DNA from: CAYOYK01 sp964408185
GTDB lineage: Bacteria; Bacillota; Clostridia; Christensenellales; Aristaeellaceae
Length of the DNA stretch: 19,229 nt
Direction: 5' to 3'
NCBI GenBank assembly: GCA_964408185.1
Contig: CAYOYK010000047.1
Location: 1 to 19,229 of the forward strand
Shown: one piece after another, positions 1 through 7,514 of the stretch
Position numbering within the stretch: position 1 is the stretch's first letter
How the letters are laid out: the number at the start of each line of letters is the position of its first letter
Notes under the pieces: generated by a model
Databases searched by the model: none
Told to the model about the DNA's origin: nothing
Seen by the model: the letters and a program-made list of their open reading frames with translations, nothing else
Position numbers and translations under genes: made by a program

Positions 1-55
1 CCACCTGCACCTTGTTGGTCGACGGCACTTGCTTGATGCAGACAAAGATGTTCAT
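1..55 (-). CDS. etfB: Electron transfer flavoprotein beta subunit, N-terminal fragment
   Basis: Only the first 18 codons are inside the window; the gene runs off the left edge. The translation MNIFVCIKQVPSTNKVQV is the highly characteristic EtfB N-terminus, whose CxKQVP segment begins the AMP/FAD-binding fold. The ATG at 55-53 is preceded by AAAGGAGCG at a good distance. EtfB pairs with EtfA (expected just beyond the edge) to carry electrons between flavoproteins. The FAD-linked oxidase and Fe-S protein upstream suggest the Etf accepts or bifurcates electrons from the substrate oxidised by them, as in Etf-linked lactate dehydrogenases. The gene is separated from the Fe-S gene by about 157 bp that includes a strong hairpin. 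The identification is confident despite its length; the partner relation is inference. Confidence 0.9.
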   Translation of the reverse strand, partial: MNIFVCIKQVPSTNKVQV

Positions 56-170
56 GTGCGCTCCTTTCGGATGGGTCTATTGCGGGAGGAACCTCGTCCT
101 TTTGTTTCGGGAAAGCGAGTGAGCCGATGTCTCCGGCCGGGACGCGCGGCCCGCGCATAGCCGACGGAAT

Positions 171-205
171 GAGAAAGGCGGCGCGGACACAGCCTCCGCG
201 CCGCC
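171..205 (-). terminator. Strong hairpin between the Fe-S gene and etfB
   Basis: On the minus strand a perfect 11-bp GC stem (arms 205-195 and 187-177, loop of 7 nt) starts 8 nt past the stop of the Fe-S protein gene and is followed by TTTCTCATT. The T-tract is short and interrupted, so it may be a leaky terminator or an mRNA-stabilising hairpin rather than a full stop. It could reduce etfB relative to the upstream genes, or etfB may have its own promoter in 56-170, where I see no convincing -35/-10 pair. Confidence 0.6.
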
Positions 206-212
206 GCATGGG

Positions 213-1298
213 TCAGATGCGCTCGTTCAGCAGTACAAACAGGTCTTTGTAGGCATAGCCCTCCGGCGTGGTGGCGGCAAGCGCCTCCGTGCTCTGCGGG
301 CAGGCCGCGACCAGCATCTTCGCGTCGGTGCGCTTTATATCGTTCCAGCGATTGGCGGCCACCTCCGCGCGGAGCTTGGGCAGGTACTGCCCTACCACCG
401 CGCTGCCGCAGCACTTTGCCAGCCGACGGTTCTGCCACATCTCATGGAGCTCGCAGCCCATGGCGGCAAGGATATCGCGGGCAGGCTGATGCTCGTCCAG
501 ATCCCGCGCGAGGCGGCTGCCGTCGTGATAGCTCACGACCAGCGCTTCCTTTTTGGGGGTCAGCTTGCCCGTTTGGATCAGCTCGTCCACAAACGCCGTC
601 GCGGTGACGACCTCCGGCAGCTCAACACCCCAATCCTTGTACTCGTGCCGCATCAGCGCCGCGTCATAGCTGTCCAGCACGATCAGCTTCTTTGCGCCGC
701 TGGCTTCAATCGCCTTGCCCGCCGCCTGCGCCTGCTTGCGCACGTCCTCCACGAAGCCCAGCAGATCGCCCAGCGCGCAGCCGCTGGCAGGCTCGTCCTT
801 CAGCACGGCAAACTGCACGCCCGCCTTGCGGAGGATCGACAGCAGCGCCTCGGCGACGCAGGGCGTGGAATACCGCGCCGTCGCGCCCAGCCACACCAGC
901 GCGTCCGCCTTCTCCGGGACGCCGTCCAGCTTCACATTGCACTCCTTTGCGCCGTAAATGTTGCCCGTCTCGTTGACCCGGTCGATGACCCTCTGCACAG
1001 ACTCCGGCACAAGGTCGTTCAGCACCGCCTGCGTGCGGCCCTCGCGGATGAAAATCGGCGGCTCAAAGCCGGTTACGCAGTCGTTCGTGCACGCGCCGCA
1101 GAGCATGCACTCGTACATCGTCTCCGCCGAGGCCTTATCCATCGGCATGCCGCGCTCTATCATGCTCACCTGCAAGCCCTTTGCGCGCGGGGTGTTCGTC
1201 TCCTTGCCCGTCACCAGCTGCACGGGGCACAGGTGGCGGCACATCCAGCAAAAGCGGCACGCGTCCGCGTTCTTCTTCGCTTTCTCGCTAAACATCAT
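213..1298 (-). CDS. (Fe-S)-binding protein, CCG/GlcF-like electron-transfer subunit
   Basis: This 361-residue protein has two ferredoxin-type [4Fe-4S] motifs near the N-terminus: C14, C17, C20, C24 and C64, C67, C70, C74. Two CCG-type domains follow (about 130-220 and 250-350), as in GlcF, HdrB and lactate-oxidase subunits. Their cysteine ligands are eroded. The first domain has SGC (C174) in place of CCG. The second keeps CCG (C296, C297) but has HDGS where the family has DPCH, and CPQS where it has CPxC. It probably relays electrons from the adjacent FAD oxidase to Etf. It starts 10 bp after the oxidase stop. Two tandem ATGs (1298 and 1295) follow GGAGG; the second has the better spacing (8 nt), so the true start may be 1295. 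The role is firm at family level; the substrate is unknown. Confidence 0.85.
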   Translation of the reverse strand: MMFSEKAKKNADACRFCWMCRHLCPVQLVTGKETNTPRAKGLQVSMIERGMPMDKASAETMYECMLCGACTNDCVTGFEPPIFIREGRTQAVLNDLVPESVQRVIDRVNETGNIYGAKECNVKLDGVPEKADALVWLGATARYSTPCVAEALLSILRKAGVQFAVLKDEPASGCALGDLLGFVEDVRKQAQAAGKAIEASGAKKLIVLDSYDAALMRHEYKDWGVELPEVVTATAFVDELIQTGKLTPKKEALVVSYHDGSRLARDLDEHQPARDILAAMGCELHEMWQNRRLAKCCGSAVVGQYLPKLRAEVAANRWNDIKRTDAKMLVAACPQSTEALAATTPEGYAYKDLFVLLNERI

Positions 1299-1308
1299 CT
1301 ATTCCTCC

Positions 1309-2733
1309 TTACAGCCCAAGTTTATACGGATTCAGGATGCCGTTGGGGTCGAGGGACTTTTTGAGCCCCTGCGTCACCTGCATGGCGGGGCCGTACTGCT
1401 CCTTCATCAGGCGGGAGAGCTTGAGGCCGATGCCGTGATGATCGTTAATCACGCCGCCGTTTTCCATCGCCGCGCGCACGCCGGTATTCCAGATGCGGTT
1501 GTGCAGGCGAATGGCCTCCTCCGGGTCCTTGGGCGGGTTGTCCAAAATGAAGCGCGTGTAGTTCATGCAGCCCCACTCGTACCAATGGCTGGAGTGCGAA
1601 ATATAGCGCACCTCCGGGAAGTTCTCGTTGATGGCCTTTTTCATGGCCCAATAAATCTTTTCGATATTGGCGTAGGTCGCTACGGTATCCATGGTGCCGA
1701 ACATCTGCGGGATGTCCATGATGTGGCCGGGATAGAAGAATGTGATGCGGTTTTCAAACCACTTTTCGCCGTACTCGCTGCCCAGATCCTGCGCGCCCCA
1801 CTTGGCGGCGATCTCGCAGACCACCTCCATCTCGATATCGACCACGCGCTCGATGCCCTCAAGCGTGAGGTTCATAAAGCAGCCTTTTTTCTCAAAGCCA
1901 AGGATCTTTTTGATGATGCTGACGGTCTCGGCCTCATCAAAGAAGCGCAGGATGGACGGCTTGACCTTTTGCATGATGTCGCGGCCGGCCATGTAGCCGC
2001 TGTGCATATCCGGGAAGAGGAACGCGCGGTGCTTGCGGGCTTCGGGCTGCTCAAACAGCTTGAATGTCGCCTTGGTGATCACGCCCAGCGTGCCCTCGCT
2101 GCCGATGAAGATCTGGTTGAGGTCGGGGCCCGCAGCGTGCTTGGGCACAGGCAGCGTGTTGATGATATCGCCGTTGGGCAGCACCACCTCCATGCTGATG
2201 CACTGATCGTCAATCTTGCCATACTTGGTGGAAAGGATGCCGATGCCGCGGTGGCCCAGCGCGCCGCCGATGGTGCCGCAGGTCAGGCAGCTTGGGATGT
2301 GCATGCAGCTGTACCCCTTCTCGTTGGCGACCCATTCGAGCTGCTGAAAGATCATGCCGGCCTCGGCGGTGATGGTGCGGCTGACCTCGTCCACCTCGAT
2401 GATGTGGTTCATGCGCTTCATGTCCATCATGATGCCGCCGGCCATGGGCAGCGCGCCGCCCTGCGAGCCGCTGCCGCCGCCCCAGATATTGACGGGAATC
2501 TTATAGTAGTTAGCGATCTTGAGGATCTTGCTGACCTCCTCGCTGCGGCCGGGACGCACGATGATATCCGGCATGGGCGGCGTGCGACCCTGATCCACCC
2601 ACATGCGCCCAACCCAGAAATAGTCCACGCCATACGTCGCGCGGTCGCTCTCGCTGGCGGAAACGTTCTCCACGCCCACTACGTCCTCCAGCTCCGTGCG
2701 GATCATATCAAACATGAATGCTTTGCGTTCCAT
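1309..2733 (-). CDS. FAD-binding oxidoreductase, GlcD/AgpS-like (VAO family)
   Basis: The protein has 474 residues, a normal length for the family. It has a PP-loop type FAD-binding domain: GGGSGSQGG near residue 80, a CGTIGG segment, and the signature GSEGTLGVITKATFKL in the middle. The C-terminal FAD-oxidase cap carries DHHGIG, and the ending LDPNGILNP is typical of D-lactate/glycolate oxidases. The HHGIG motif and YGKIDD segment recall alkyl-dihydroxyacetone-phosphate synthase, so the substrate may be a hydroxy acid, a sugar acid or a phosphorylated triose. The ATG at 2733-2731 is chosen because GAGGAGA lies 7 nt upstream; a longer frame running to 2835 would overlap the DUF4867 gene. It sits 11 bp after that gene and 10 bp before the Fe-S gene. 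With the Fe-S protein and Etf it forms a plausible soluble Etf-linked dehydrogenase. Confidence 0.88.
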   Translation of the reverse strand: MERKAFMFDMIRTELEDVVGVENVSASESDRATYGVDYFWVGRMWVDQGRTPPMPDIIVRPGRSEEVSKILKIANYYKIPVNIWGGGSGSQGGALPMAGGIMMDMKRMNHIIEVDEVSRTITAEAGMIFQQLEWVANEKGYSCMHIPSCLTCGTIGGALGHRGIGILSTKYGKIDDQCISMEVVLPNGDIINTLPVPKHAAGPDLNQIFIGSEGTLGVITKATFKLFEQPEARKHRAFLFPDMHSGYMAGRDIMQKVKPSILRFFDEAETVSIIKKILGFEKKGCFMNLTLEGIERVVDIEMEVVCEIAAKWGAQDLGSEYGEKWFENRITFFYPGHIMDIPQMFGTMDTVATYANIEKIYWAMKKAINENFPEVRYISHSSHWYEWGCMNYTRFILDNPPKDPEEAIRLHNRIWNTGVRAAMENGGVINDHHGIGLKLSRLMKEQYGPAMQVTQGLKKSLDPNGILNPYKLGL

Positions 2734-2744
2734 GGTATCTCTCC

Positions 2745-3407
2745 TCAATACTTGATTTCGTAGTTCTCCCCGTGCAGGCCGGGGTACGCGCCTCGTTGGA
2801 TCAGCGGCTGATTGGCGTCGTGCGCGATCAGCCATTTATCCTGCGCCCAGAGCAGACGGCCGTCGCCGCCCTCCGGCTTGGGCCCTTGCAGCGGATGGTT
2901 GGTGCCGCGCGGCAGCACCACGATGCAGCGGAAGCCCTCGTCGCTCGTCTGGCAGGGGCAAAAGTGCAGCGTGGTCGCGTAGACCTCAATTGTCGTCCCC
3001 TTGGGCACAAAGAACGCCCGCACATTGCCGGCCGGCAGCTCGTTGCCGTCCATGTTCTGCTGACTGGCCAGCAGCAGCACCAGATCGCTGACCGCGATAT
3101 TGTGCTCGCTGGCCCTGTGATACTCCAGCGCGTTGAGCTTGTTGTTAAAGCCCCAGCAGCAGCCAATTTGGCAGCTGCCCTCGCCGCGCAGCTCGCGCTT
3201 GACTGCCTCAAAGCCGGGCGTCGCCTCCAGCGCCGGCAGGTCAGGCTCGTACCTGCTCCCGCTTTGCGGCATTGCGGCCGCTTTCTCGCAGGCTTCCATC
3301 AGCGGCTTCGCGTCAAAGTCGATCACGCGGCCATAGCGGCGGAAGGCGGAATCGTACGCCGAAGCAAAGGGAACGCTTGGGTTAAGCCGACAAAGGGACT
3401 CTACCAT
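2745..3407 (-). CDS. DUF4867 family protein (function unknown)
   Basis: This 220-residue soluble protein has no signal peptide or membrane segment. I recognise the DUF4867 pattern: an N-terminal SLCRLNP, a central SCQIGCCWGFNN followed by LEYHRASEHNIAVSDLVLLL, then EVYATTLHFCPCQ and a C-terminal GENYEIKY. Conserved His, Glu and Cys residues in a beta-rich middle suggest a cupin-like, possibly metal-binding fold, which is inference. No function is established that I know of. The ATG at 3407-3405 has GGAGG 7 nt upstream. The gene is 13 bp downstream of the aldose epimerase, inside the isomerase-kinase-aldolase-oxidase operon. A role as a sugar isomerase, epimerase or lactonase in that pathway is possible but unproven. 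Confidence 0.8.
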   Translation of the reverse strand: MVESLCRLNPSVPFASAYDSAFRRYGRVIDFDAKPLMEACEKAAAMPQSGSRYEPDLPALEATPGFEAVKRELRGEGSCQIGCCWGFNNKLNALEYHRASEHNIAVSDLVLLLASQQNMDGNELPAGNVRAFFVPKGTTIEVYATTLHFCPCQTSDEGFRCIVVLPRGTNHPLQGPKPEGGDGRLLWAQDKWLIAHDANQPLIQRGAYPGLHGENYEIKY

Positions 3408-3420
3408 GCTTGCTTCCTCC

Positions 3421-4269
3421 TTATCGCACGATGATCGTATGGGTTCGGGTCTCGGTTTCCGCGGGGGCAAGGCGGATGCAGCCCGGCTTGCGCTCGATCC
3501 GCAAATCGCTGTCCGTAAAGTCCGGCGCGTTGATCCACGGCTCGATGCACAGGTAGCCCGCTCCGGGCTTCGTCCACAGCATCAGCACGTCGTGTCCGGG
3601 ATACTCCACGCGGATGGTGCGGCTGTGGGACTTGCAGCGCAGCGTCACGCCGCGGCTCCGCAGCGTGCGGAACACCAGCGCGTCCACCGCAAAATACTCG
3701 GTCATGAGAGGAAGGACAGCGGTGTTCTCCGCCATGCGCACCGGCTCGCGCTTGATAAGGTTGCCGTCAAGCACATAATCATCGAAATTCTCCGGCTCGT
3801 CAAACACCAGCTCGTAGTCCTCTATGCCCTCCGGGGTCGCGTAGGCCTCGTGTCCGCCCATGCCGTACCAGAAGGTTCGGCTGCCCGTGTTGCGCACGGT
3901 GTGCTCGACCTGCAAGCGGTCGCCCACCGCCGTGAACGTTACGCGATACTCGTAATCAAACGGGAAGCCCTCGTGCTTTTGCGTCATCAGAAACGTCGCG
4001 GAGTCGTCCACGGCGCTCTCGACCGCCCACTCCAGCCTGCGCACATAGCCGTGCTTGGGCATCGGGTAGCTCTTGCCGTCCAAGAGATAGCGGTCCTCCC
4101 GCAGCCCGCCCGCCATCGGGAACAGAATGGGCGCGCGGCCCGTCCAGTAGGCGGGATCGCCCTGCCAGAGCCGCTCCACGCCGTGTTGATCCTTGATGGA
4201 TTGCAGCTCCGCGCCCAGCGAGGAAATGAGTACCGTCAGCTTATCGCTGCGAAGGGTCGTCAGGCTCAC
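3421..4269 (-). CDS. Aldose 1-epimerase family protein (LacX-like mutarotase)
   Basis: This 282-residue protein belongs to the galactose-mutarotase-like superfamily and resembles LacX. Features are SLGAELQSIKD near the N-terminus, PILFPMAGG, the PMPKHGYVR segment with the conserved His, a GGHEAY motif mid-protein, and the C-terminal LCIEPWINAPD. Such enzymes interconvert alpha and beta anomers of a free sugar so that it can enter the isomerase. I place the start at GTG 4269-4267, which overlaps the kinase stop (GTGA, 4 bp) and has GAGG about 9 nt upstream. The open frame continues further upstream, but those 27 codons would lie within the kinase gene and do not resemble the family. Expression is probably coupled to translation of the kinase. 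Confidence 0.85.
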   Translation of the reverse strand: MSLTTLRSDKLTVLISSLGAELQSIKDQHGVERLWQGDPAYWTGRAPILFPMAGGLREDRYLLDGKSYPMPKHGYVRRLEWAVESAVDDSATFLMTQKHEGFPFDYEYRVTFTAVGDRLQVEHTVRNTGSRTFWYGMGGHEAYATPEGIEDYELVFDEPENFDDYVLDGNLIKREPVRMAENTAVLPLMTEYFAVDALVFRTLRSRGVTLRCKSHSRTIRVEYPGHDVLMLWTKPGAGYLCIEPWINAPDFTDSDLRIERKPGCIRLAPAETETRTHTIIVR

Positions 4270-5189
4270 AGCGCAACGCCTCTTTCCTGTAAAAACGCCC
4301 GGCACTCCGCGTCGCTGGCCATGCCGTAGCGCGCGCCCAAGCGCGTACACTTGATGGCCGCCGCCGCGCTGGCGTACTGGCAGGCCGCGTCGTTATCCAT
4401 GCCCTTGATCTTTGCGGCCACGAACGCGCCGTGGAAGGTATCGCCGCAGCCGTTGGAATCCTTCACATCCACCTGATAGCTGGAATAGGGCCGCAGGCCC
4501 CGCTCGTCCAGCAGCAGGCCGCCCCGCGCGCCCTGCGTCAGCACCACCAGCTCCGGGTGATAGGTCTCGTAGAGCTTGCGGGCCGCATCCTCCGGCGTGG
4601 CTGCGCCGGTCATTTTGAGCGCGAACTCCTGCGAGGGGATCAGGTAGTCCACGTAGGGCATCAGCTTCTCCACGCCGGGATACGTGCCGCCCGCGTCGTG
4701 GCTGACCTTGACGCCGTGCTCCCGGCACAGCTTGGCCGCGCAGATGGCCGCGTCCAGCATATGCCCGTCCAAATGCAGCACCTTAGCGTGCAGCAGCGCG
4801 TCGGTATCCAGCTCCTCAGGCCGGGGCGGCGGCACGGTGCCCTTGCTCCAAATGCAGGTGCGCGTGGAGGTCTCCTTGCTCAGCAGCACGACGGCGTGAA
4901 AGCTCACCACGTCGGGAATCAAGCGGATGTACCGGTTGCTCAGGCCCCAGCGCGCAAAGTCGTCCAGCATAAAGCGCCCGAAGGGATCGTCGCCCAGCGC
5001 GCCCATGTACGCCGCGTCCACGCCCAGCTTGTGGGCGGCGACCAGCGCCGTGGCGCAGGGCCCGCCGCCCTGCACCTTGGTCTCCATGCCCTCCAGCTTG
5101 GTATCCTCGGTGGGATACCGGGGCACGACCATCAGCGTGTCATACACGCTGGAGCCGATGCCGATGACCTGTGGATAGCGGTCACTCAT
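4266..5189 (-). CDS. PfkB family carbohydrate kinase
   Basis: This 307-residue protein matches the ribokinase/PfkB fold and length. The N-terminal signature is GGGPCATALVAA (41-52) followed by GALGDDPFG (63-71). The C-terminal ATP/anion-hole signature is DSNGCGDTFHGAF (244-256), with Asp250 the expected catalytic base; the usual GAGD reads GCGD here. It phosphorylates a sugar or ketose, probably the product of the isomerase upstream, to make the substrate of the aldolase. The ATG at 5189 lies inside the aldolase gene end and overlaps it by 8 bp. The ribosome binding site is poor (a G-run), so translational coupling with the aldolase is likely. The exact sugar cannot be read from the sequence. 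Confidence 0.9.
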   Translation of the reverse strand: MSDRYPQVIGIGSSVYDTLMVVPRYPTEDTKLEGMETKVQGGGPCATALVAAHKLGVDAAYMGALGDDPFGRFMLDDFARWGLSNRYIRLIPDVVSFHAVVLLSKETSTRTCIWSKGTVPPPRPEELDTDALLHAKVLHLDGHMLDAAICAAKLCREHGVKVSHDAGGTYPGVEKLMPYVDYLIPSQEFALKMTGAATPEDAARKLYETYHPELVVLTQGARGGLLLDERGLRPYSSYQVDVKDSNGCGDTFHGAFVAAKIKGMDNDAACQYASAAAAIKCTRLGARYGMASDAECRAFLQERGVAL

Positions 5190-6012
5190 TGCTGCCGTCC
5201 GCCCCCAACAACGCAATTTTGGATAGCGCAAAGCGTTTGACCGCCTGCGTGGGCTCCTTCATAAACAGATCGACCGCAACGATATCGGCGCTGGTGTTGC
5301 GGATCTCATCCAGCAGGGCGTAGCATACGTCGGTGCCAAAGTTGATTTTGCGTATGCCCGCCTTGACCGCCGCCTGAATCTGATCGTCCGGCACGCCGCT
5401 GCCGCCGTGCAGCACCAAATGCGCCTTGGTCGCCGCGTGAATCTCGGCGATGCGCTCCAGCGCCAGCACGGGGGCCTGCTTGTAATGGCCGTGCGCGGTG
5501 CCCACCAGAATGGCCAGCGCGTCCACGCCGGTTTCCTCCACAAAACGGACAGCCTCGTCCACCTTGGTGTACTCGGTGCTCACGCCGTCCTTGGCCGAGC
5601 CGATGTGCCCCAGCTCGCCCTCCACGCTCACGCCCAGCGTATGCGCCATGTGCACGATGTTTTTGAGCACGGCGGTGTTCTCGTCCAGCGGCAGGCTGCT
5701 CGCGTCGCGCATCACGCCGGTGCAGCCCCAGCACAGGGCCTTGTACACCACCTCGTCGCTCGCGCCGTGATCGAGGTGGAAGGCGACCTTCACATTGGCG
5801 CGCCGCGCGGCCGCCACGATGGCGGGGGCGATAAACTCCGCCTCGTAGTTGGAGAACAGGCGGCTGTACATCTGCATGATCACGCAGGCGTCGGCCTCCT
5901 CCGCCGCGTGGAGCACGCCCAGCGCGGTGGACATATCGTACACGTTAAAGGCAGGAATGGCGCATTGCTTTTTTTCAGCGATGTCCAGCAGTGTTTTCAT
6001 GTCGGTCAGCAT
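5182..6012 (-). CDS. Class II ketose-bisphosphate aldolase (fructose/tagatose-bisphosphate type)
   Basis: This 276-residue TIM-barrel aldolase has the zinc-dependent class II pattern. HLDHG lies at 79-83 with Asp81 as likely catalytic acid and His82 as metal ligand. VEGELG follows at about 130-135. GTAHG (171-175) holds His174, and LHGGSG (201-206) holds His202, also metal ligands. The C-terminal KINFGTDV phosphate-binding segment is present. The size fits GatY/KbaY and FbaA. It should cleave a ketose (bis)phosphate to dihydroxyacetone phosphate and an aldehyde. The ATG at 6012 has GGAGGG about 10 nt upstream. It lies between the isomerase (31-bp gap) and the PfkB kinase (8-bp overlap), as in tagatose or fucose-type catabolism. 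Confidence 0.92.
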   Translation of the reverse strand: MLTDMKTLLDIAEKKQCAIPAFNVYDMSTALGVLHAAEEADACVIMQMYSRLFSNYEAEFIAPAIVAAARRANVKVAFHLDHGASDEVVYKALCWGCTGVMRDASSLPLDENTAVLKNIVHMAHTLGVSVEGELGHIGSAKDGVSTEYTKVDEAVRFVEETGVDALAILVGTAHGHYKQAPVLALERIAEIHAATKAHLVLHGGSGVPDDQIQAAVKAGIRKINFGTDVCYALLDEIRNTSADIVAVDLFMKEPTQAVKRFALSKIALLGADGSNE

Positions 6013-6043
6013 GGGAAAAAACCCTCCTTGTCGCTTTGTGGGA

Positions 6044-7438
6044 TCATTCGTTTACGGTATCCAGCTTGAGCGCGGGCGCGTACTTGCAAAACTCGCGCAG
6101 CACCTCGGTATAGTCGCCCTCGATCTCCGCCATGTGGTGGATGTACGGCCCCTCCACGAGCTTTTTCTCCCACGCGGAAAGATTGCCAAACTTCGCCCAC
6201 AGATAGGTACCGAATGTGTACGGGCCGTCCGTGGTCTGGCAGGTGCCTGCCAGCAGGCTGTAATCCCCGTTGTCCTGGTCGAAGCGCGCGACCGTGTACC
6301 GGCCGTCCTTCACTTGGAACCACTGGCGCATGTTCACGTTCTTGCAGGGGCAGCCGTCCTTCTTGAGGCTGTACGCAAACGGGCCGCAATGCCACAGCAG
6401 CTCGGCGTTGGGGTCCTGCGGATGGCGCACGGTAAACTCCCCAAAGAAGGGAATCTTTTTGCCCATCGACGCGCAGGAGAGCAGTGCCATCGAGATCGCG
6501 CCGTGCATATCGCTCTCGCAGGAGATCACATAGCCCATATCGGCCAATATGCTGTACGCGGTGCAGGGCATCGCGCCCACGCCCAGCTGCATGGCCGTCC
6601 AGCACTCGGCGGATACGGCCTGCACATGGTAGGTCTCAAAGACCCACTGGTACAGCAGCACAAAGGCGTACACCTTTTTGAGCAGGGGAGGGGTCAGCTC
6701 GTCCATCTCGTAGCGGGAGAGCAGCAGCTTTGCGCTCTGCTCCAGCTCCGCGTCGTTCTCGGCAAGGATCTTGTTGTATTTGTCAATGATGACCGCCAAG
6801 TTGACGGGCACGATTTGCAGGCCGAACTTCTCCATCAGCTCGCCCTCGTTGAAGATCACCGAGCAGAACGGCTTGGGCCGCATGCCCACCTGCGCGATGC
6901 GCAGGCCGCGGAAGTTCTTGACCATGCAGGTCACGGCGGCAAACCGATCAAAGCCCGCCTTGAAAACATCGCTGTCCACGGTGCTGGTCTCAATATAGCT
7001 AAAGGGAATGTGGAAGCGCTGAAGCTGGCGGCTCACGCCAAACAGGCCGCACTGGCTGTCCGTGTAGCGCATGCCGTCGGGCAGAAAGCTGTCGTCCATG
7101 GGCGCCCAAATGCAAACGGGCTTGCCCAGCGCCTTGGCCACCTGCGCGCTGATCTCCTCGTTGCCAAAGTTGGAGTTGATAATGAACACCGCGTCCACCT
7201 TTTCGGCCTGAAAGCGCTCGATCACATTGTCCGCGTCCGCTTCGCAATACATCACGTCCACGGGGTTGATCCCCTTCAGATCGACAAAGCTGACGGTATC
7301 GGAGGCGAAATGCTCCTCGATGTACTGTACCGCCGCTTGGCCGCGTTCCTCGGCCTTTTCCCAGTTAAAAATACCGGGGCGGGGCGTTACGTCGCGGCGC
7401 ATGGGAGCCAAACCGATTTTGACGTGGTAGTTCAACAT
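6044..7438 (-). CDS. L-fucose/L-arabinose isomerase family protein
   Basis: This 464-residue protein matches the fucose/arabinose isomerase-like family, shorter than E. coli FucI. The N-terminal half has a Rossmann-like arrangement (VDAVFIINSNFGNE, KPVCIWAP). The C-terminal half holds the metal-site candidates SAECW (Glu278), CESDMHGA (Glu308, Asp310) and LWHCG (His350), which line up in order with the Glu/Asp/His set of FucI; that alignment is by eye. It would convert an aldose to a ketose before phosphorylation and aldol cleavage. It is the first gene of the leftward operon, with an AGAGGGG ribosome binding site and a near-consensus promoter upstream. The substrate could be fucose, arabinose or another sugar. 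Confidence 0.85.
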   Translation of the reverse strand: MLNYHVKIGLAPMRRDVTPRPGIFNWEKAEERGQAAVQYIEEHFASDTVSFVDLKGINPVDVMYCEADADNVIERFQAEKVDAVFIINSNFGNEEISAQVAKALGKPVCIWAPMDDSFLPDGMRYTDSQCGLFGVSRQLQRFHIPFSYIETSTVDSDVFKAGFDRFAAVTCMVKNFRGLRIAQVGMRPKPFCSVIFNEGELMEKFGLQIVPVNLAVIIDKYNKILAENDAELEQSAKLLLSRYEMDELTPPLLKKVYAFVLLYQWVFETYHVQAVSAECWTAMQLGVGAMPCTAYSILADMGYVISCESDMHGAISMALLSCASMGKKIPFFGEFTVRHPQDPNAELLWHCGPFAYSLKKDGCPCKNVNMRQWFQVKDGRYTVARFDQDNGDYSLLAGTCQTTDGPYTFGTYLWAKFGNLSAWEKKLVEGPYIHHMAEIEGDYTEVLREFCKYAPALKLDTVNE

Positions 7439-7461
7439 TCAAAACCCCTCTTTCGCTTGCT

Positions 7462-7478
7462 GGTGAGCCAGCCTCACC
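7462..7478. promoter_or_regulatory. Inverted repeat at the transcription start of the isomerase operon
   Basis: GGTGAG and CTCACC arms of 6 bp flank a 5-bp centre. The element begins 3 bp beyond the -10 box of the leftward promoter, so it covers the expected transcription start. That is a usual place for a repressor operator; alternatively it forms a small hairpin at the mRNA 5' end. No repressor gene is in the window. Confidence 0.45.
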
Positions 7479-7481
7479 GTT

Positions 7482-7510
7482 ATTGTAAGGCGGCGCAATA
7501 CGAGGGTCAA
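7482..7510 (-). promoter_or_regulatory. Sigma-70/SigA-type promoter of the isomerase-aldolase-kinase operon
   Basis: On the minus strand TTGACC (7510-7505) and TACAAT (7487-7482) are separated by exactly 17 bp, which is close to consensus. The isomerase ATG is 44 bp downstream of the -10 box. The seven catabolic genes behind it are so closely spaced that this is probably their only promoter. Confidence 0.85.
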
Positions 7511-7514
7511 TATT

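Noticed and set aside
958..2763. Very long plus-strand open frame (601 codons) opposite the FAD oxidase and Fe-S genes
   Set aside because: It has no family resemblance, is rich in Leu/His/Ala/Val as expected for an antisense frame of GC-rich coding DNA, and lies opposite well-supported genes.
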